A stretch of 64,000 bases of DNA. Origin: Pithys albifrons albifrons. Taxonomy: Eukaryota; Chordata; Aves; Passeriformes; Thamnophilidae. Location of the stretch: the NCBI RefSeq assembly GCF_047495875.1, contig NC_092486.1, forward strand, positions 310,001 to 374,000, read 5' to 3'. Below, in pieces: positions 57,001-64,000 of this stretch; position 1 is the first letter of the stretch; every line of letters starts with the position of its first letter. A model generated the notes under the pieces. The model was not told the origin of the DNA. It worked only from the letters and a program-made list of their open reading frames with translations, and ran no database searches. A program made the position numbers and the translations under genes.

Positions 57001-59263
57001 GTGCTGTTGGGATACTGGTTGTGTCGGTGGAAAAGATTCCTTTGTTCCTTGGTGCTCTCACACGGCTCCTCTCATGGGGACTTCTGGCCTGGCCTCGTTG
57101 GTTTGGGGTGTGACGCTGCAGACGGGGACGTGTTCGCCTGCGGGATGTCCCTGACTGTGTCTGCCTGGGCCGGTGTCTCCCCGCACTTGCTGCTGGCACG
57201 CGGCTCCTCCCATGGCGACTTCTGGACCGGACGGATGGATTGGGGGTCTGACGTTGGGCGCTGCTGTGGGACGGCTCTGAAGTCAGCTGACTGTCAGGGC
57301 TGGGGCTGTTCATCTGCTGTGAGGGAGATTCCAGAGACTGCTCTGATGTTGCCTGTTGGTTGGTGCGGAGGTTGCTGGTCTCTGGTGCTGAGGATCCAGG
57401 GAACAGCTCCCCTGGCACCTGGTTGCCTGTCCTGGGCATGCTGGTTGGGTGTTGTGTGGAGCTGTCAGAAGGCTGCAGTCCTGCCTGTCTGGTCATGCTG
57501 GGGCCAGCAAGCTCCAAGTCATCCCTGGAAGCTGTAAGAGGAAGCAGGGATGGCAGGGCTGCCACAGGCCCGAGGCAGGATAGGCCAGAGCAGTGCCCCC
57601 AGCCCTCCTGCAGCAGACAGGCTGTGCCAAGCCCACCCTGGGCACCCGCTGCCAGCCCCTGCCTGGTCCCTGGCCCAGGAGCACCTGGCTGCTTTGCCTC
57701 TCACCTGTGCCCAGAGCAGCACAGTTGCCACATTCCCAGCTGCTTGTGCTGTCTGTCAGGCTGGAGCCGTGTCTGTGGGTGCCCTCAGCAGCACAGGAAG
57801 AGCACAGGAGCAGTTCCCAGGGCCTGGGGAAGCAAAACAGGTTCATGGCAGTGTCCAAAGCATGGGACAACATCTGGCTGAGCTCTTCTCCTGGGTCCTT
57901 CTGCTTCAGGCCCTGCAGAGCCCCCGGGTGCAGTTTTGGCACCCTATCCCGTGTGCTCTGCCACCTCCCTGCCTCCGGGAGAACGGCCCCCGTGGGCATC
58001 GCAGCGGCTGTGCCTCTGTGCCTGCTCTTCAGAGGCATTGTTGTCCTCCCATGTTGGCTCTCTGATAGGGAAAGGAAAACTGATGAGCTCCCTCTGGCCC
58101 AACATCAGGCATGTGCAGCGTGTCCCTGCTCGTCCCACTGTGCCATTTCCAACTGCTGTGTGAAGGTGAGCCCGGCACTCCTGAACAGTGCAGGGCCAGC
58201 ACTGCTGGGGCAGGCTCTGGCACAGCACAGCACTTGTCCCCTCCTGTGTTGTGAGCCAGGCAGAAGGACACCAACCTCGAGGGGACTCGGATCCCCATGG
58301 GGTGATCATTTCCCAGAGAAATTCCTCATCATTGCTGCAGTGGGGGCACTGGAGGCCTGAAATGGAGTGCAGACCATCTCTCTGCAGGAGAAACAAGCAG
58401 TGTGAGTGAGGCCCTGGTGATGCTGCTGAGCCCCTGGTGTGCCCCTGGGCCTGAGGGAACCACTCCCACCTGGATGCAGTCCCTGTCGAACCAGGCGGTT
58501 CTGCATGCTGGGCACACCGTGGTGTTGTAGGCAGTCTGTCCCCCACAGGCTCCAGGCAGGTGAGGCATTTGGTGTCTGTCTCTGGAGTCGCCTGCACTGC
58601 CTGCTGTGGGCTGTGTGCAGGGCAGAAGGACCTGGGGGGCAAAGGGATGGGTGTGGTGAGAAGTGCTGGGCTCTTCCCCAGTGGCAGTGAGGAGGGGAGA
58701 GGAGGTACCTGAACGGTGGAGTGTCCTGGGGGACACAGTGACCCTCCCTGGCACAGGGCAGGTGGAAGCTCTGGTCACAGTGATGGCAGCAGGCGATGGT
58801 GGCCCTGATCTGGCCACAGATGAAGCTGCGCTGGAAAGAGCAGAGCAGCCTCATCATGGGCATCTTCAGTGCCTGCTCCCTGTGCCCCAGCTGGCTGGAA
58901 GGGCTTGATTTTCTTTCTTGGGGTCTGGGCTCAGCCCCAGCAAAGCATGCCTGGTCCAAATCTCCCTTCCCTTCTCAGGCTCTCCCCTTCTGTCTTGCCC
59001 GGTTGACTGCATTTAGGATATGGCCTGGGAGGAAGCCCAGGAGTCCGAATTGCTCATTCTCTTGAGGAGGAAGGCGGCAGGCAAAATGCTGCAGGAAAGG
59101 CGACACAGTGATGAGGAGAGTGTGGCAGGGACTGCCCATTGGAAAGCTGGAGGGAGCCCATGGAGCGACTCACCAGGCAGAGCTGATGGACACAGACCCC
59201 ATCTCTCTCGAGTTTCTCCTCACAGATGTCTGAGTCAGCCTCATGGTCGACACAGCTGGCATG
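56963..59263 (-). pseudogene. PHF7/G2E3-like PHD-finger gene, decayed copy
   Basis: Exon-like segments in transcript order: 59174-59263, 58987-59088, 58709-58830, 58470-58631, 58276-58381, about 57949-58061, 57705-57823, 56963-57531. They encode an extended PHD then RING/PHD array: HEADSDICEEKLERDGV, GLLGFLPGHILNAVNRARQK, ATIACCHHCDQSFHLPCA, CLTCLEPVGDR, TVCPACRTAWFDRDCIQ, PTWEDNN then RHSRCDA, LLLCSSCAAEGTHRHGS, and a Ser/Arg-rich tail. These are hallmarks of avian PHF7-like ubiquitin-ligase-type proteins. A one-base deletion lies after VGDR (near 58530), a two-base insertion near 58295, and two donors are lost (GG at 58985-58986, GA near 57947). The 5' end with the first Cys ligands is not found. 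I therefore call it a pseudogene, though assembly error in repeats could mimic some breaks. Confidence 0.75.
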
Positions 59264-59329
59264 CTGGAAGGGACAGAGACAATGGCACTGGGCATGGCAC
59301 CTCTGCAGGGCCGGGGGCAGCATCCCTGA

Positions 59330-60090
59330 GACCCCCAGAGCCTTCCCCGAGCCCACCAAACCCACCCGGGCCCCCCAAAACTTGGCAACTCCCCCTCTGA
59401 CCCCCCAAACTCACCTGGACCCCCCGAAACCTGCCAACTCCCCCTCTGACTCCCTCAAACCCACCCGGGCCCCCCAAAACTTGCCAACTCCTCCTCTGAC
59501 CCCCTAAACACACCTGGGACCCCCAGAACCTGCCAACTCCCTCTGTGACCCCCCAAACACACCCAGGACCCCCAAAACCTGCCAACTTCCCCCTGACCCC
59601 CTCGAACCAACCCAGAACCCCCAAAAGCATCTAAAATCCCCTCTTCGACTCTTCAAACCCTCCCTGAGCCCCCCAAAACCCACCTGGGACCCCCAAATCC
59701 CTCCTTGACCCCCCAAATGCTCTCTCGCCCCCCCAACCCCACTCCCTCGACCCCCCGAAAATCCCGCCTCAACTCCCAAAACCTCCTTTGATTCCCCAAA
59801 TCCCCTCTGACCCTCCAAATCCCCCTCCAGTGCCCCCAAAATCCCCCCTTGACCCCCAAATCACCCCCGTGACCCCAAACTTCTCTCCTTGACCCTCTCA
59901 AAATCCCTTTGACCCCTTCAAATCCTCCCTTGACCTCCCAAACCCCCCTCAAATCCCTCCTTTGACCCCCCAAACCCATTCGGACCCCCCAGACCCCCGA
60001 CCTTTGAACTCCCAAACCCACTCGGGACCTCCAAAACCTCCCACCCTCCCCTTGCCCCCCCAAATCCACCCTTGAACCCCCAGCTCCCCC
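59330..60090 (-). repeat. C-rich strand-asymmetric repeat
   Basis: Roughly 30-bp units (CCCCCAAAACCTGCCAACTC, TGACCCCCCAAA) make the plus strand almost free of G runs. The sequence holds no exon that I can connect to the PHF7-like locus. Confidence 0.75.
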
Positions 60091-60094
60091 CTCG

Positions 60095-61110
60095 GTTTTG
60101 GGAGTCCCCCCTCGTTTTGGGGGGATTTATTTGGGGGGTCCTCCATTTGTTGGGGGTCCCTCCCCGAGTTTGCTCGGCGTGTCAGGGGGATCTCCCATTT
60201 TTGGAGGGACCCTCCTCGTTTTCTTGCGGGGAGCCCCCCGATTTTATTAGGGGGCTTTCCCCTCATTTTTTGGGGGGTTCAGGAGGGTCACCCCTAGTGA
60301 TCTGGGGGGTCTCCCACATTAATTCAGAGGGTCCCCCCACAGGAATCGGGAGGCTCAGGGAGTTCCCCCCTTATTTGGGAGTATCTTCATTAATTGGGGA
60401 GTCAGGGGGTCCCCCATTATTTATTTGGGTCCCCCCATTAATTTGGGGCGTCTCACCTGTGCAGAAGGGGGGGCCTGGAGGGTCCCTTGATTTCATTTGG
60501 GGGGTTCAGAAGGGTCCCCCTGCATTTATCTGGGGGTCCCCCACATTAATTGGGGGGCTCAGGAGGGTCCCCGTGTATTTCGGGGGGATCTCCCCACATT
60601 AATTTGGGGGTCCCCCTCATTAATTAGGGGAGTCATGCGGGTCTTCCCTTATTTATTTGGGGGGTCCCCCCGTGGTTTTTGGGATCCCACATATTAATTT
60701 AGGGGGTTCCCCCAAATAATTAAAGGGGTTTGGAGGTTTTCCCCCCATTAATTTGGGGGGGGCATTAATTTGGAGGGGGTGTCACCTGTGCAGGGAGGGG
60801 GGGCTTGGGGGATGCCCCCCATTTTTGGGGGGGGTCTCTCTATTAACTTGGGGGGGGGGGATCTCATCTGTACAGGAAGAGGATGGGGGGGTCCTTCATT
60901 TTTGGGGGAGGGTCCCTATTTTGGGGGGATGCCCCCCATTTTTCACAGGGTCTCACCTGTGCAGACTGGGGGGGCTCAGGGGGTGCCCCCCATTTTTTGA
61001 AGAGGTTCGGGGGGGCCCCTCAGGGCCTTGGGGGTGAGGGTGGGGGTGGGGGGCCACGGGCTGGAACTGGGGGCTCCGAGGGGGCTGCGGGGGGGGGCAG
61101 ACCCCAAAGT
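60095..61110 (+). repeat. G-rich strand-asymmetric repeat
   Basis: Immediately after the C-rich block the bias flips: GGGGGGTCCCCCATTAATTT, TTTTTGGGGGGTCTC and TCACCTGTGCAG words recur. TCACCTGTGCAG(A/G)-type segments appear about four times (60449, 60782, 60868, 60952), suggesting a duplicated roughly 90-170 bp unit. Confidence 0.7.
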
Positions 61111-61119
61111 GAGGCAGGA

Positions 61120-62165
61120 CCCAAACTGGGGGCACCCCATAACCCCTAAAGACCCTCCAAAGACCCCAAATTCAGTGACCCCCCCAGGCCCCCCAATTTC
61201 AGTGCCCCCATAATGCAGGACCCCCAGCCCCCCCAAGTTTGGGGTGCCCCTCACCCTCCAGGCGGGCTCTCTTGGCTCTTGGGGGCATCAACCCCCCGGC
61301 CTGGGGGCTTAGGGAATGGCAGTCGGTGAGCAGGGGGGGCCCCGGGGGGAGACCCCCAGAGAGACCCCTGAGAGGCCCTCAGAGACCCCTCCCCCTCTCC
61401 TGCAGGGTCTGCTCAAGAAACAAGTCTGGGGGGCACAGAGAGACCCCCTAAATCGGGGGGACCCCTAGAGACCCCCAGAGAGACCTCCCTGAGAGACCCC
61501 CAGGAGACCTCTGAGACGTCCAGAGACCCCTGAGTGGGGGGTCCCCAAAGAGACCCCCAGAGCTCCCCCAGTAAACCCAATTTCTATCTGAGGACCCCCA
61601 GAGCCCCTCCAGGACCCCAACTGCTCCTTGGGGACCCTCAGAGCCCACTCAAAGCACAGACCTTCCCAAATTCCCTCAAACTCCTCCAAATTCCTCCAAA
61701 CTGCCCCAGAACCCCTAATCTGCCTCCAGACCACCCAAACCACCCCCAACCCCCCGTCCCCCTGCCAGACTCCCAAACCTTTCCCAGACCTTCCAAACTG
61801 CCCCAGAACCCCCAAACTGCCCCCAGAACCCTCAGACCACACCAGGACCGCTCAAAAACCCACGAAGACCCACCAAAATTCCACCAGGAACCCCCAAATC
61901 CCTTTGAAGCCCCCCCATCTGCTAAATCCAATTTCCCCTCCCCAGACGCCTTCAAATCCCCTGGAGGATGCCCCAAACCCTCTTCTTGACCCCCCAAACC
62001 CACTTTTTCCTCTCCCAAATCACCCCAGCAACCCCCCCAGTCCCCCTCCAGACTCCCCAACCCTGCCCCAGGATCCCTCAAAAGCCCCCCAAGGACCCTC
62101 CCAAACCCCCTTCCAGCCTCCCCCAAACTACCTTTCCTGCTTCCCAAATCCCCTCCAGACCCCCT
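61120..62165 (-). repeat. C-rich repeat with CCCCAGAGACCC units
   Basis: AGAGACCCCCAGAGAGACC units (61340-61560) are followed by CCCCAAACTGCCCCAGAACC and CTCCCCAAACCC units. No gene is seen. Confidence 0.7.
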
Positions 62166-62345
62166 GTGCTGGTTTAAAGGGAAACCGGCAGGAGAAATGA
62201 ACCCAACTCTGAAAGAGATGACAAGTCAGAGTTACAATTTAATGAAAAGATCACAACACACACAGTGAGACAAAGAAAAAACTGGTTTGAACCTCATAAA
62301 CCCCAGATGTATAACCTGGCACCCTGGGCCATGAGCAGAATAGTG
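62166..62345. mobile_element. second copy of LTR-like dispersed repeat
   Basis: TGTGCTGGTTTAAAGGGAAA, GAAATGAACCCAACTCTGAA and AAGTCAGAGTTACAATTTAA align with 43808 onward in NCAPH intron 13. It sits directly downstream of the zinc-finger gene and is interrupted after about 180 bp. Confidence 0.5.
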
Positions 62346-62497
62346 TTCATCGGCCCCCAGACCCCAAACTGCCCCAGAACTGCCCCTCCGGGTTCCCAAA
62401 TGCCCCCTCGGACCCCAAACTGCCCCAGAACTGTCCCCAGGCCCCCCAAGAGCCATCAAGAGCTCTTCCCACAGTCGGGGCACTCGTAGGGCTTCCC

Positions 62498-63348
62498 TCA
62501 CTGGAGGGACCGTTGGTGTGGAGTCAGGTCAGAGTTGTCAGTGAAGCCCTTCCCACACTCATCACACCTGTACGGCCTCTCCCCAGTGTGGTCCCGCCGG
62601 CGGGGGACGAGGTGGGAGTTGTGCCTGAAGCCCTTCCCGCAGTGGGTGCAGCGGAAGGGCCTCTCCTCTGTGTGGGTGCGCTGATGGATAAGGAGATGTG
62701 AGCTGGTCTGAAACCTCTTCCCACACTCGTCACAGCTGTAGGGCCTCTCCCCGGAGTGGATAGACCGGTGGGTGACGAGGTGGGAGTTACGCATGAAGCA
62801 CTTTCCGCACGCCCCACACTTGTAAGGCCTTTCCCTGCTGTGGATCTTCCTGTGGCGGCTCAGATTGGAGCTCTGACAGAAGCCCTTCCCACATTCCCTA
62901 CATATGTAGGGCCGTTCCCCAGTGTGGATGTTCTGGTGCTTGAGCAGGTCAGAGCTCTGGTGGAAGCTCTTCCCACACTCCAAGCACTTGTAGCGCTTCT
63001 TCCGTGTGTGAAGCCGCTGCTGCACCCCCAGGTCGGAGCTGCGGCTGGAGCTTCGCCCGCCGTCCCGGGACAGACCGGCTCTTTCATCCTCGGAGCTCCC
63101 TCGGCTGCCTGGGGCAGGAAGGAACAAGGACAGGGACGAATTTGACTCCGGCCCACAGGGAAGGCCAAGGACATCCCCCCAAACCCGGCCCCGGCAGGAC
63201 AGGGTCGGCAGCGGGGTTGTCCTGCAGCCGGGGCCAGGCTGGGCTGGAAGATGCAGCACAAGGAGGGGGGCAAAGGGGCACTGACTTCCTCCTCACCTGC
63301 CTGGGGGTCCTGGGCCATCCTCTTCTTCCTCACAGCCTTCTCCTTCAT
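62498..63348 (-). CDS. C2H2 zinc-finger protein, partly eroded
   Basis: Presumed DNA-binding transcription factor of the avian C2H2 family. Exons: 63297-63349 (ATG at 63348) and 62498-63108, giving 220 residues. The first exon reads [18 protein letters not shown], the leader typical of avian zinc-finger genes without KRAB. After a Ser-rich spacer come fingers spaced by HTGERPY-type linkers: [30 protein letters not shown] and [10 protein letters not shown] are complete. The fifth ([10 protein letters not shown]) has LVPRRRDH, losing its first zinc-binding His. The sixth ([10 protein letters not shown]) ends HQRSLQ then TGA, losing its second His. In frame past the stop the sequence continues GKPYECPDCGKSS and stops again, so a seventh finger has been cut off. 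More 5' coding exons may exist right of the window. It could be a recent pseudogene. Confidence 0.7.
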
Positions 63349-63359
63349 CCTGTAAGCTT

Positions 63360-64000
63360 TGGGAAGCAGAAATCCCGGGTTTTTGGGGAAAAAACAATGT
63401 TTGAGCATGTTGGGTTGGGGGCTCTTCCTGCCCAAGTCCATCTCTAGAACTCACTGGTCTCCTTGGGTCCATAAAATCCTCCAAAACACCGAGATCCAGC
63501 CCAAGAAAACCCTCCCAGCAGCTCCTTCTCTTTGGTATCTCTACTTTGGGGTTCTGGGGATCCCCCCCCCTGTCTGGGCTGCTGGGGGTCTCCTGTGTAT
63601 TGGGGGTCCTCCCTCTCCAGGGTCCCTGCCCTTTCCAGGCTGCCGGGGCTCCAGGCCCCCCTGCCTGGCCAGTCCCGGTTTTCCAGTCCCCACACCCCCG
63701 CCTTTCTTTGATTCCAGGATCCTCCTGCCCCTCCTTTCCTGCCCATCCTGCCTCTCCCAGCCCCTGGATCCCCCTTTTCTTTGACCCTACGGATTCTCAA
63801 GCCCCCATTCCAGCCATCCCAGGTCACCTCATGTGCCACCCCTGTTCTTTGACTCCAGGATCCCTCTGAGCCCCCTTTCCCATCCATCCCACATCTCCCA
63901 GACTCCACACTTCCTTTAAAATGGTATTCCCTACACTCCCCTTTTCTGGGCAAAAGACTCCCTGAACCCCCCAACCACCTCTTCCCACCCCTAGTCCTGC
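63360..64000. other. unassigned right edge
   Basis: The sequence upstream of the zinc-finger gene is C- and T-rich (GATTCCAGGATCCTCCTGCC and related repeats at 63700-63880). I see no exon on either strand that joins the 63349 acceptor within the window. Confidence 0.4.

Overview
The window is vertebrate nuclear DNA and almost certainly avian: very GC-rich with short, minisatellite-filled introns (microchromosome style), many truncated CR1 LINE tails, and near telomere-type repeats a decayed PHF7/G2E3-like gene and a C2H2 zinc-finger gene, families that are multicopy in songbirds. A passerine is my best guess; this rests on family knowledge and was not tested by a search.

Left part (1-46,800), single-copy genes. 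NPC1L1 (+) enters from the left edge with only its C-terminal half present (15 coding segments, ending 9181). It converges on MRPS24 (-, 4 exons, 9982-12750). CNNM4 (-, 7 exons, 14983-22353) lies upstream of MRPS24 on the same strand. CNNM4 is divergent from LMAN2L (+, 8 exons, 23481-31838), and the shared 1.1 kb promoter holds nine perfect TGACGTCA (CRE) palindromes in a tandem array. NCAPH (+, 17 exons, 33855-46207) follows LMAN2L. In human, NPC1L1 and MRPS24 are on 7p13 and LMAN2L, CNNM4 and NCAPH on 2q11, so the window carries the junction of two conserved blocks. Reading frames and splice phases close across every intron of these five genes.

Right part (46,800-64,000), repeat territory. 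In order: a CTG/CTC-rich array that reads as a broken Glu/Gln coiled coil on the minus strand (48130-48765), a roughly 195-bp satellite (48775-50495), 5.7 kb of degenerate TTAGGG with blocks of a CCAGGG-type telomere variant that switch strand (50500-56215), a TTTTGGGTCAA minisatellite (56216-57000), a PHF7-like pseudogene (-, 56963-59263), strongly strand-asymmetric C-rich/G-rich simple sequence (59330-62165), a probable LTR fragment, and a partly eroded zinc-finger gene (-, 62498-63348). This looks like a subtelomere or an interstitial telomeric block.

The encoded proteins do not form one pathway: sterol uptake at the plasma membrane (NPC1L1), mitochondrial translation (MRPS24), Mg2+ transport (CNNM4), ER/Golgi lectin cargo handling (LMAN2L) and chromosome condensation (NCAPH). 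What links them is promoter type: MRPS24, CNNM4 and LMAN2L all start at an AAGATGGCGG (YY1-like) context. The most unusual features are the CRE array, a tandem array of consensus splice donors immediately after the NCAPH exon 13 donor, and the strand-switching telomere-variant blocks.
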